A stretch of 64,000 bases of DNA from JANMES01 sp038229715. GTDB lineage: Bacteria; Planctomycetota; Phycisphaerae; Tepidisphaerales; Tepidisphaeraceae. The translations under genes and the position numbers were made by a program. The DNA lies in NCBI GenBank assembly GCA_038229715.1, contig JBBROD010000017.1:1-64000 (forward strand), in the 5' to 3' direction. This document shows, piece after piece, positions 31,587 through 39,404 of this stretch; within the stretch, counting starts at the first letter, position 1, and each line of letters starts with the position of its first letter. The notes beneath the pieces were generated by a model. The model worked only from the letters and a program-made list of their open reading frames with translations, had not been told where the DNA came from and searched no databases.

Positions 31587-32738
31587 ATGTCGGAACCCGA
31601 AATAAAACCAACTTCCGCCGAATCGAAGGTGCTGCCCTACCGCACTCCGCCGAAATCGTTCGGCTCGCGTGCCGCTTCGTCGTTCCGCGTCTGGTCGCGC
31701 GATACCTTCAATCGCGATCAGATGATCAGCAGCCTTAAATCGCTCGCGTGGGTCGCCCCGCTGACGATCCTCATCTGGGTTTACGCCGAGCGCGAGCAGA
31801 TCCTTTCCCAGCCGAACCAGACGATCCCGATCAGCGTGAAGAGCGCCGACCCGAAGCTGATCGTCACGATCGCGCAGGAAGAGGCGAGCATCATCGCCGA
31901 GATCTCCGGGCCGCACTCGTCGGTCGATAAAATCACCGAGGAACTCAAGCTCATCGCCAACAACAAGCAAGGCGTGGTGATCGAAATCCCCAGCTCGTTC
32001 AGTGCCGGCACGTACACGATCCCCACATCGTGGGTCGGCGAGGCCGAATTGTTCAAACGCGCGGGCGTGACCGTCAGCAAGATCAGCCCGCAGAACCTTC
32101 ACGTGCAGATCGACCGGATGGAAGACCGCGACGTCGACGTGAAAGTGCCGGCCGACGTGAACAATCTCGTCGGCACGACGACGTTCGAGCCGCGCACCGT
32201 TCGCATCACCGGCCCGCACACAGTTCTCGACGCTGCTGACGCACAGGGCAAGCTGAACGTGTATGCGAACTTCAAAGGCTTCAACGAACTCCGCGTACCT
32301 GGCAAGCACGATCTGACGGCCGTGCCGCTGACGATCGGAGTGAGCGATAAAAACGTCACCGTCTCGCCGACGTCGCTCAAGGCCACCATCGAAGTCCGCC
32401 AGATGGAAGCCGACTATCTCGTCAACAGCATGCCCGTTTGGGTCACCTACCCGCCGGGGTTTGAGGACTACCACGTGGTCTTCAACGACGGCCCGAACAC
32501 GGTCACCAATGTCACGCTGTTCGGCCCGGGTGAGGAGATCGAGGCGATGAAGAAGCCCGACTTCAAACCGCAGCCGAAAGCGCGGATCGAACTCAGCCCG
32601 TCGGACAAGTCCTCCGTCGGCGATACCCGGACCGCCAAGCTGATTTTCGATCTGCCGTTCCCCGACGTGCATGTGAGCGAGAAGGATTCCAATCGGACGA
32701 TCCTGTATCACATTGAAAAGCGTGCGACGGTGGAATGA
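31587..32738 (+). CDS. YbbR-domain protein, CdaR-like regulator of diadenylate cyclase
   Basis: This encodes 383 aa from the ATG at 31587 (a TTG at 31569 is possible but less likely). One helix (SLAWVAPLTILIWVYAEREQ, about 44-63) is followed by three or four YbbR repeats outside the membrane, with the recurring style of TIPISVKSADPKLIVT, VKVPADVNNLVGTTTFEPRT and VWVTYPPGFEDYHVV. CdaR-like proteins bind CdaA through the membrane and tune c-di-AMP synthesis. No glmM follows, unlike the Gram-positive cdaA-cdaR-glmM operon. The C-terminus is conserved to the end, so the gene looks complete. Confidence 0.85.
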   Translation: MSEPEIKPTSAESKVLPYRTPPKSFGSRAASSFRVWSRDTFNRDQMISSLKSLAWVAPLTILIWVYAEREQILSQPNQTIPISVKSADPKLIVTIAQEEASIIAEISGPHSSVDKITEELKLIANNKQGVVIEIPSSFSAGTYTIPTSWVGEAELFKRAGVTVSKISPQNLHVQIDRMEDRDVDVKVPADVNNLVGTTTFEPRTVRITGPHTVLDAADAQGKLNVYANFKGFNELRVPGKHDLTAVPLTIGVSDKNVTVSPTSLKATIEVRQMEADYLVNSMPVWVTYPPGFEDYHVVFNDGPNTVTNVTLFGPGEEIEAMKKPDFKPQPKARIELSPSDKSSVGDTRTAKLIFDLPFPDVHVSEKDSNRTILYHIEKRATVE

Positions 32739-32791
32739 GGTTTTTCTCCGGATTTTCCGCGTGTCTTAGCGAAGATTCGATTTGTATTTTC

Positions 32792-32859
32792 GTGGCACGG
32801 GCGGCCCGCCCGTGTTTTGGTTTTCAGGAAAAAGATCATGGGCGAGCCGCCCATGCCAC
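32792..32859. repeat. Palindromic repeat family A, copy 2
   Basis: GTGGCACGGGCGGCCCGCCC opens the element, and ATGGGCGAGCCGCCCATGCC, ending in GCCAC, closes it. It is like copies 1 and 3 but with one arm less perfect. It lies in the 200-base gap between the YbbR gene and proA. Confidence 0.75.
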
Positions 32860-32938
32860 TTCAAACCAAACGACTGCCGCGTTTTCGATCAAGTTCCCTC
32901 CTGCTGAAATTTGCTCCATTCATTGCTAAGCTACGTGC

Positions 32939-34207
32939 ATGGAAGACGTCGCCCGATATGTCGAAGGTTTGGGGAAGGCCGCCCGCCGCGCCGCGGGGGA
33001 ATTGGCGGCGCTGAACGGCGCCGCGAAGGTGGCGGTGCTGAAGAAGATCGCCGCGGCGCTGGTTGAAAATCAGAAGGCGCTGCTCGCCGCCAACGCCAAG
33101 GATATTGAAGCCGCCGTCGCCTCGCAGACGGCGCCGGCGCTGGTCGAGCGGCTCAAGCTCTCCGAAAAACGCATCGCCGCGATGGCCGACGGCGTGTTGC
33201 AGATCGCCGGCCAAGTTGATCCGGTCGGGCAGATCATCGAAGGGTACGTCCGCCCCAACGGGCTGCGGATTTCGAAGATGCGCGTGCCGCTCGGCGTCGT
33301 GCTCTTCTTCTACGAGAGCCGCCCGAACGTCACCAGCGACGCGGCCGCCCTGTGCATCAAGAGCGGCAACGCAATCATCCTTCGCGGCGGTAAGGAGGCG
33401 TTCCATTCCAACCAGGCGATCGTCGCCATCGTCGCCGACGCCCTCAAAGCCTGCGGGGTTGATCCTGCCGCCGTGCAGTTCGTGGAATCGACCGACCGCG
33501 CCCTCGTGCCGCTGCTGCTCAAGCTCGACAAGTATATCGACCTCGTCATCCCCCGCGGCGGCGAGAGCCTGATCCGCGCGGTGGTGAAAGGCTCGACCAT
33601 TCCCGTGCTCAAGCATTTTACTGGCAACTGCCACATTTACATTGATCGTGACGCCGCCGCGATAGAAGACGACGTGCGGAAAATCTGCGTGAACGCCAAA
33701 ACCAGCTACCCCGGCGGAGCCGTGTGCAACGCGGTGGAACATTTGCTGTTCCATCAGGACGCCGCCCCGCACTTGCTGAAAAAAGTCTGCGAGGATCTGG
33801 CCGCCAAGGGAGTGGAAGTTCGCGGCGATGAGGCGACGCGGAAAATCTATCCCCTCGCCAAGCCCACGAGCGCCGAGGACTGGGACACCGAGTACCTCAG
33901 CTTCACCGTCAGCGTGAAGGTGGTTGCATCGATCGACGACGCGATCGCCCACATCAACGAGCACGGCAGCCATCACACCGATGGGATTCTTTCGACCAAC
34001 CGCGCCGCGATCGACCGCTTCGTCACGCGGGTGGATTCGGCCAGCGTGATGGTCAACGCCAGCACCCGCTTCGCCGACGGCGGCGAGTACGGGCTGGGGG
34101 CGGAGATCGGCATCAGCACCGACAAGTTGCACGCCCGCGGGCCGATGGGCGCGAATGATCTGACGACGTACAAGTGGGTGGTCACCGGCGACGGGCACGT
34201 GCGGTAA
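32939..34207 (+). CDS. proA: Gamma-glutamyl phosphate reductase
   Basis: This 422-aa enzyme reduces gamma-glutamyl phosphate to glutamate semialdehyde in proline synthesis. Aldehyde-dehydrogenase fold with family text GVVLFFYESRPNVTSDAA, LVIPRGGESLIRAVV and HFTGNCHIYIDRDA. The catalytic cysteine lies in TSYPGGAVCNAVEHLLFH. The end (FADGGEYGLGAEIGIST, then RGPMGANDLTTYKWVV) is very typical. proB, which makes the substrate, is not in this window. A repeat-rich gap follows. Confidence 0.96.
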   Translation: MEDVARYVEGLGKAARRAAGELAALNGAAKVAVLKKIAAALVENQKALLAANAKDIEAAVASQTAPALVERLKLSEKRIAAMADGVLQIAGQVDPVGQIIEGYVRPNGLRISKMRVPLGVVLFFYESRPNVTSDAAALCIKSGNAIILRGGKEAFHSNQAIVAIVADALKACGVDPAAVQFVESTDRALVPLLLKLDKYIDLVIPRGGESLIRAVVKGSTIPVLKHFTGNCHIYIDRDAAAIEDDVRKICVNAKTSYPGGAVCNAVEHLLFHQDAAPHLLKKVCEDLAAKGVEVRGDEATRKIYPLAKPTSAEDWDTEYLSFTVSVKVVASIDDAIAHINEHGSHHTDGILSTNRAAIDRFVTRVDSASVMVNASTRFADGGEYGLGAEIGISTDKLHARGPMGANDLTTYKWVVTGDGHVR

Positions 34208-34287
34208 GCCACGCCGAGTGAAAAAAAAACGCGTAGAAATTCACTACTAATTTGATTACAGGAAGTTACGCATTTGAGGGATGACAA

Positions 34288-34342
34288 AAGCGCCCCCGAA
34301 GCGCCCCTAAAGCGCCCCCCAAGCGCCTCCATAAGCGCCCCC
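34288..34342. repeat. Degenerate short tandem repeat AAGCGCCCC
   Basis: Five units at 34288, 34299, 34310, 34321 and 34333 are spaced by 11 or 12 bases, each AAGCGCCCC or AAGCGCCTCC with one to three extra bases. The spacing is about one helical turn, which would put the units on one face of the DNA. Confidence 0.6.
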
Positions 34343-34497
34343 ATTCCGACATAAAACCGACGCAAAATCGTCCCTTTTCCGACACAAATCTGAGCGTCTT
34401 ATTCAATTGGCAAAGAGCGGAGAGACAACCGACAATGATCCTAACACAATGCGAACAAAAGTCAAGTGTCTTTCTGGAATTTCCAAGAAGAAATAGA

Positions 34498-34573
34498 TGA
34501 ACACAGAGACACAGAGGCACAGAGAAGAAAAAATTGAATTCTTCTTCTCTGTGCCTCTGTGTCTCTGTGTTCA
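34498..34573. repeat. Long perfect inverted repeat (CACAGAG-type hairpin)
   Basis: Arms 34498-34529 and 34542-34573 are perfect complements over 32 bases with a 12-base AT-rich loop. The arm is built from ACAGAG-like words (start TGAACACAGAGACACAGAGG). It lies between the converging proA and methyltransferase-fusion genes and could stop transcription from both sides. Confidence 0.85.
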
Positions 34574-34582
34574 ACCATTCTT

Positions 34583-35632
34583 TTAGACCGACGGCCGAGC
34601 CACCGCATACAGCGTCAGCTTGTTCGGAACGGTCAAGCTCTCCAAAGCAAACCCGTTCTCCACCAGCGTCGCCCTCAGTCGCGATTTCGTGAAATGGTTG
34701 ATGTGCCCGCAGCGGAATCGGTGGTACATGCTTCCCTTCACGTAACCCTGATACAGGCAGTTGATGTTGAACAGCACAAAGAACGGCCCGAGGAATAAAT
34801 CATACGGCACGGTAATCAAAAATTTCCCGTCCGGCTTCAAGATCCGCCGGACCTCGGTGATGACTTCTGGCAGATTGAAAATGTGCTCGAGCGTTTCTGA
34901 CATCACCACCAGGTCGAACGAATGATCGGGCAACCCCGTTTTGGCCAGGTCGGCGGCGATGTGGTAGTCGGTCAGGCGGTCGTGGCGATTGGCCCATTGC
35001 ATCATCTTTTCATTCACATCCACGCCGGTAACGGGTAGGTGATCGGTATTCCACCAGCAGTTACCGCAGCCGAGATCGGCGATCGTCATGCCCTGCTTGT
35101 AGTGTTTGGCGACGAAGGCGGTCAGCAGCTTATGGCGCGTCGAGTGAAACCACGCGCGGAACCAGCCGACTTTTTTCGCGTCGGTCTGGTCGTCGTAAAA
35201 GCTCTCGCCGATGTCCTTGTACTCAATCTCCGCCAGCTCGGCCGACGAGAAGCTGCTCATCCGCACGCACACCACGTTGATCACCGCGAGCAACCAGATC
35301 GTCACCAGCACCGCCGCCCAGTACGCCAGGCCAGCGTGCAGCGCGATCGCCAGTGGCAGCAAAGCTGCCGCCGCCACTACGGTGTAGAGCAGCAGCTGCA
35401 GGCCGAAGCCCATGCGCATCTTGATTTCCTGGTTTACGTACACCACGTGGTAGTACAAGTAGTGAAAAAGCTGGTTCGCCATCGTGCCGGCGAAGAACGA
35501 CGCGTACGCGTTAACGCCCAGCAGATGATGGAGCACGAGCGAGACCAGCACGTTCAATCCCGAGCCGAGGAATCCGCCGAGCAGGAAGATGTAAAGGGAC
35601 CGATGTCGGATCCGATGGATCGGCGAGGTCAC
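34583..35632 (-). CDS. GtrA-like membrane domain fused to a SAM methyltransferase
   Basis: This encodes 349 aa. The first half has four membrane helices (SLYIFLLGGFLGSGLNVLVS, then FAGTMANQLFHYLYYHVVYV and two more to about 125), as in GtrA-type proteins that move lipid-linked sugars or assist glycosyltransferases. The second half is a class I methyltransferase: motif I ADLGCGNCWW, VTGVDVNEKMMQWA, FDLVVMSETLEHIFNL and the late strand KPDGKFLITVPYD. The frame is continuous across the join. Its start overlaps the stop of the glycosyltransferase gene by ATGA, so the two act in one pathway, presumably cell-surface glycan synthesis. Confidence 0.8.
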   Translation of the reverse strand: MTSPIHRIRHRSLYIFLLGGFLGSGLNVLVSLVLHHLLGVNAYASFFAGTMANQLFHYLYYHVVYVNQEIKMRMGFGLQLLLYTVVAAAALLPLAIALHAGLAYWAAVLVTIWLLAVINVVCVRMSSFSSAELAEIEYKDIGESFYDDQTDAKKVGWFRAWFHSTRHKLLTAFVAKHYKQGMTIADLGCGNCWWNTDHLPVTGVDVNEKMMQWANRHDRLTDYHIAADLAKTGLPDHSFDLVVMSETLEHIFNLPEVITEVRRILKPDGKFLITVPYDLFLGPFFVLFNINCLYQGYVKGSMYHRFRCGHINHFTKSRLRATLVENGFALESLTVPNKLTLYAVARPSV

Positions 35633-37311
35633 GGGAGGTTGCCTCCGCCGGGATTTGCTTTGCGTCGAACCACAAAGGGTTTATCGGCCCAACTGATCGG
35701 CGTGGTGTAGTGCAAAATGGATGAGCCGCCGAGGTCCGCCGCAGGAACGCGATCGACGGGAAATACCGTGAAATCCGCCTCGGACAGCGAAGCGGTTGAG
35801 CCTTTCGGCGCGAGCAGAATTTTCGTTCGGAACAAATTCACCGGCGGCAACGAGTACGGCGCCGGCTCGGCGAAGACGGCGATCGCGGCCGGGTCCTGCT
35901 CGGCGAGGAAATGCTTCAACTCCACTCGCGTGCCGAACAGGTAGGCATCGGCGACGAACCCGCGCAGGTAGGCCGCCCCGCTGAGGGCGGTCACCATCGT
36001 CAGTACACCGGCGACCGCGAGCCGCACGCCGGCGGTGCGAACTTTCGACAGCGCGATCATCGCGCCGATCATCAGCACCACATCGGGGAAGAGCAGAAAC
36101 CGCCCGTACTCGCCCGGCTTTCCCGCGGCCAAAAGCGCAAACTGCACGAACATGCAAATCGCCGGCACCGCGAGCAGGATCAGCTTCTTCCGCATCATCG
36201 GCGGCGAGAAATGCAGCGCCAGCCAGCCGATCACGCCGGCGATGACGAAGGCGCCGCCCGCGCCTTCGAGCGCGAGCCTGATCGCATTCCACACGCCGGC
36301 CGGCACATCTTTCACGCTGTAAAAGTTGCCGTAATTGCCGACGTTCGACGCGAACAACTCGCGATGAAACAGAAAATTGATCGGCACGTACGGATTAGTG
36401 ACGACATAAACCGCCCCACCGATCGCCAGGCCGATCGCCGCCATGCGGGTTCGCCGCGGCCATTCGTCGGGGCGCATCAAAGTCATCAGCGGCAGGATGA
36501 TGAAGATCGGCAGCGAGGAAAGAATCATGCCGAACGCCGCCCCGCACAGCACGCCGGCGAGCACTGCATCGCGCGCTCGGCCGAGGTCGACGTAGCGCAT
36601 CGCCGCCAGCGTCGCCAGCAACATCAGCACCGCGCCGGCCAAGTGCGGCTTGGCTTCGTGGCTCATGCAAACGACGACAGGCATCGCGGCGAACGCAATG
36701 CCCGCGAGAAACGCCACGCCCCTGCACGGGATCAGCTGCCGCACCATCCACCAGACGGCGATCGCGCCGACGATTCCCCACGCCGCGCTGTACGCCCGCG
36801 CAACAACGTAGAACCGGCCGAACGCTTCGGGATGATCGAGATAAAACGCCAGATCGCCGGAGAGTTGCACGAAGCCGAACCACTTGAGCGAGGCGATTTT
36901 GAGCAGCCCGCCGACGGGGTAAATCCACAGCCCGCCGTATTGGTAAAGCTTCGGATCGAGCCGCCCGGCCGCGGGGTTCATCTGCGAGAGGGCCCGCATC
37001 GTGATCATCTCGTCCGGCTGATACGAAAACAGCCGGTACCGGCGGACGATCTCGGCGCGCTGGGCGTTGGTGGCGTTCAGGAGGATGACCTTGTCGCGCC
37101 CCTGCAGTGGATTGCGATCAATGTCCGCACCCACGGGCGCGCTGGTATCCCACCCGCCGGCGAGGTCGATGATCTGCTGGCCGGTCCAGATCGGATGCGT
37201 GCCGAAAAGAGTGCGGTTGACGGCGGTCGTCGGCAGGCCCCATTGAATGCCGCGGAAAAACACCGCCGCGGCAAAGAGGAAGATTCCGACCATCGCCCAT
37301 CGCGGCTTCAT
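35629..37311 (-). CDS. GT-C-type membrane glycosyltransferase (ArnT/PMT-like)
   Basis: This encodes 560 aa with about 11 hydrophobic helices. The first periplasmic loop holds the acidic motif of GT-C enzymes (FSYQPDEMITM, about 95-105). Text such as YGGLWIYPVGGLLK, CMSHEAKPHLAGAVLMLLA and TNPYVPINFLF fits lipid-phosphate-sugar-dependent glycosyltransferases (PMT/ArnT superfamily). The C-terminal 110 residues are soluble and outside. It is cotranscribed with the GtrA-methyltransferase fusion, which may supply or modify the lipid-linked donor. Acceptor unknown. Confidence 0.75.
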   Translation of the reverse strand: MKPRWAMVGIFLFAAAVFFRGIQWGLPTTAVNRTLFGTHPIWTGQQIIDLAGGWDTSAPVGADIDRNPLQGRDKVILLNATNAQRAEIVRRYRLFSYQPDEMITMRALSQMNPAAGRLDPKLYQYGGLWIYPVGGLLKIASLKWFGFVQLSGDLAFYLDHPEAFGRFYVVARAYSAAWGIVGAIAVWWMVRQLIPCRGVAFLAGIAFAAMPVVVCMSHEAKPHLAGAVLMLLATLAAMRYVDLGRARDAVLAGVLCGAAFGMILSSLPIFIILPLMTLMRPDEWPRRTRMAAIGLAIGGAVYVVTNPYVPINFLFHRELFASNVGNYGNFYSVKDVPAGVWNAIRLALEGAGGAFVIAGVIGWLALHFSPPMMRKKLILLAVPAICMFVQFALLAAGKPGEYGRFLLFPDVVLMIGAMIALSKVRTAGVRLAVAGVLTMVTALSGAAYLRGFVADAYLFGTRVELKHFLAEQDPAAIAVFAEPAPYSLPPVNLFRTKILLAPKGSTASLSEADFTVFPVDRVPAADLGGSSILHYTTPISWADKPFVVRRKANPGGGNLP

Positions 37312-37373
37312 ACAAGCAGTCTAGTGGCGGCGGCGAGAGAACGAAATGTCGCAGTGGCGCGGCTTGAATTTTC

Positions 37374-37440
37374 GTGGCACGGGCGGCCCGCCCGTGTCTT
37401 TGCTTTGTATCGAAAAACCATGGGCATCCGCCCATGCCAC
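37374..37440. repeat. Palindromic repeat family A, copy 3
   Basis: GTGGCACGGGCGGCCCGCCC begins it and CATGGGCATCCGCCCATGCC, ending in GCCAC, closes it, with a 20-base middle that differs from the other copies. It lies upstream of two divergent genes. Confidence 0.75.
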
Positions 37441-37540
37441 TTCATACAATACAGTTTCCCATCTAGAAATAACGCCTGCCGTAATGATTTGCGGCTTGCA
37501 GCGTTATAGTGAGTGAAACACTACGTCTTACGAGGTTCAC

Positions 37541-38518
37541 ATGTGTCATTTCTTACTCGCCGGATTGTTCATGTGCTTAACGGTCTCCACCACGCTTGCC
37601 GCCGATTCGCCGGCCAACTCGTTGCTCGATGACTGGCACGATAAGGCTCATGACCGCACTTTGCCGATCAAGATTTACTACCCCAAGGAGATTGCCGGGC
37701 CGCTGCCGGTGGTGATCGTCTCGCACGGGCTCGGCGGGTCGCGCGAGGGGTTGAAATACATCGGCGAGTACTGGGGCAGTCACGGCTACATCGCGGTGCA
37801 CATCCAGCACGTGGGATCGGACGTCAGCCTGTTCAAAGACGCCCGCCCTGCTGACCTGGTGGCCGCGCTGCAGAAGGGCGCCAACGCCGAGCAGTTCACC
37901 AATCGCGTGAACGACGTGAAGTTCGTCATCGACGAGCTCACCCGCCGCAACGCCGACGAGAAATGGCCGCTGCACGGGAAGCTCGATTTGAAGAAGATCG
38001 CGATGACCGGCCATTCGTTCGGCGCGGTGACGACGCAGGCGATCTGCGGCCAGATATTCCCCGGCGGGCGGAGCGCCGTTGATCCGCGGATTAAGGTGGG
38101 CATCGCATTCAGCCCGTCGCCGCCGCGCGGGAACATGGATTCGAAGACGGCGTTTGCGAAAGTTTCGATCCCGATGTTTCATTTCACCGGCACGAAGGAC
38201 GAAACCAACCCCGCCATCTCGCCGGTGAAAGCGCCGCAGCGCCGCGAACCATTCGACGCGATGAACAACTCCGACCAGTTTTTGGTAGTGCTGACCGACG
38301 CCGACCACGGCGTTTTCGGCGGCCGCGGCTCTGAAGGCGGCAAGGCCCGCCCGACCGACGCCGCCTGGATCGACCTGATCCAACGCGGCTCGACTGCGTT
38401 TCTTGACGCTTATTTGAAAGGCGACGACAAGGCGAAGAAGTTTTTGGACGACGGGGAGTATGCTGGCGAGATCAAGAAGTACGGCATGTTCGAGATGAAA
38501 CTCGTTAAGGCAAAATGA
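37541..38518 (+). CDS. Secreted alpha/beta hydrolase (PAF-acetylhydrolase/chlorophyllase-like)
   Basis: This encodes 325 aa with a signal peptide (LLAGLFMCLTVSTTLAA). The fold has the oxyanion strand PLPVVIVSHGLGGSREGLKY, the nucleophile elbow MTGHSFGAVTT with its serine, and the histidine late in the protein (VLTDADHGVFGG); an acidic residue lies between (FTGTKDETNP). This matches PAF-acetylhydrolase II-like and chlorophyllase-like esterases. The natural ester is unknown. It is alone on its strand; a long hairpin follows. Confidence 0.8.
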   Translation: MCHFLLAGLFMCLTVSTTLAADSPANSLLDDWHDKAHDRTLPIKIYYPKEIAGPLPVVIVSHGLGGSREGLKYIGEYWGSHGYIAVHIQHVGSDVSLFKDARPADLVAALQKGANAEQFTNRVNDVKFVIDELTRRNADEKWPLHGKLDLKKIAMTGHSFGAVTTQAICGQIFPGGRSAVDPRIKVGIAFSPSPPRGNMDSKTAFAKVSIPMFHFTGTKDETNPAISPVKAPQRREPFDAMNNSDQFLVVLTDADHGVFGGRGSEGGKARPTDAAWIDLIQRGSTAFLDAYLKGDDKAKKFLDDGEYAGEIKKYGMFEMKLVKAK

Positions 38519-38613
38519 GACTTTTCGAATGCATGCGTGATAGTTTCTCACGGCAAATCGTCATCTTTAGAGCGTGTTTGGAAAGTCCTTCATAGCAGCA
38601 AAATGGCGAACTT

Positions 38614-38697
38614 CGTCATCCCGAGGTACTCCGAGGGATCTCGACATTCGAACGATATTCGACTTCCCGAGATCCCTCGGAGTACCTCGGGATGACG
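38614..38697. repeat. Long perfect inverted repeat (GTCATCCCGAGG-type)
   Basis: Arms 38614-38643 and 38668-38697 are perfect complements over 30 bases, with a 24-base loop; the arm starts CGTCATCCCGAGGTACTCCG. Words of the kind GTCATCC(C/T)GAGG are known to me as dispersed repeats in soil bacteria. It lies between the converging hydrolase and lutC genes. Confidence 0.85.
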
Positions 38698-38744
38698 ATT
38701 CGCTGTAACAAGAACTGGGAACCGCAAACTCGCCCGCCGAACAC

Positions 38745-39404
38745 TCACCCCAGAATAAACGCTTTCACAATATTCGGCCCGTGAACGCCGGTGACTACGT
38801 TCAGCTCGATATCCGCCGTCTTGCTCGGGCCGGAGATCATGGTCACGCCGCTGCCGGTGCCTTCGGCGGTGAGGCGTTCCATCAGGTCGAGCAAATCGGG
38901 GACAAAATTCTTCGGCTGGACGATCGCGACGTGGACGAACGGCACGAGCGAAATCGCCCGGCCGTGCTCGGGGCGGTGGCGGATGACGACGGTGCCGGTC
39001 TCGGCGACGGCGAAATCGACTTCGGTCACGCCGGCGTCGAAGTCGTAGGCGTCGTCGAGCGTGATTTCGGACCAGCTTCGCGCGTCAAATCCCTGCTCGC
39101 GCAGCGCGACCGTCAGGCCGAGGCTTTTGATCAGCGGCGTATCGGTCAGCATCACGCGCTTGGTTTTCACTTCGGATAAAAACGCGGCGAGCTTGTCGGC
39201 CAAGTCGTCGATGCTCACGGTTTCAACGAGCATCTTCAACTCGCTGGCGCGCTGGGCGAAGAGTTCGGGCAGGCCGATGTCGCTGGAGACTAGCCGCGCG
39301 ACCGGTTCGTTGATCACCGGCGGCGGAACGGGTGGCACGCCGAGCGGCTGCGAGCGTTTGAGCGAGCGGCGGACCTTGGCCATAACGTGGGATGGGTCGT
39401 GCAT
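38745..39404 (-). CDS. lutC: Lactate utilisation protein C
   Basis: This encodes 219 aa from the ATG at 39404, which shares a base with the lutB stop (TAATG); the frame runs on upstream through lutB and that part is not real. LutC is one of three parts of the iron-sulfur L-lactate dehydrogenase. Family text: DTPLIKSLGLTVALREQGFD, DFAVAETGTVVIRH and SGPSKTADIELNVVTGVHG, the LUD domain. The C-terminus GPNIVKAFILG is normal. Confidence 0.93.
   Translation of the reverse strand: MHDPSHVMAKVRRSLKRSQPLGVPPVPPPVINEPVARLVSSDIGLPELFAQRASELKMLVETVSIDDLADKLAAFLSEVKTKRVMLTDTPLIKSLGLTVALREQGFDARSWSEITLDDAYDFDAGVTEVDFAVAETGTVVIRHRPEHGRAISLVPFVHVAIVQPKNFVPDLLDLMERLTAEGTGSGVTMISGPSKTADIELNVVTGVHGPNIVKAFILG

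Larger units (their letters stand above)
34208..34582. other. Repeat-rich intergenic region after proA
   Basis: This gap of about 375 bases separates converging genes. It contains five copies of an AAGCGCCCC word (34288-34342) and a large perfect hairpin (34498-34573), both listed separately. No coding frame is credible. Confidence 0.6.

Noticed and set aside
29648..31588. 646-aa minus-strand frame
   Set aside because: Antisense to folP and cdaA, both with full motifs.
35911..37509. 532-aa plus-strand frame
   Set aside because: Antisense to the GT-C glycosyltransferase; composition is that of a shadow frame.
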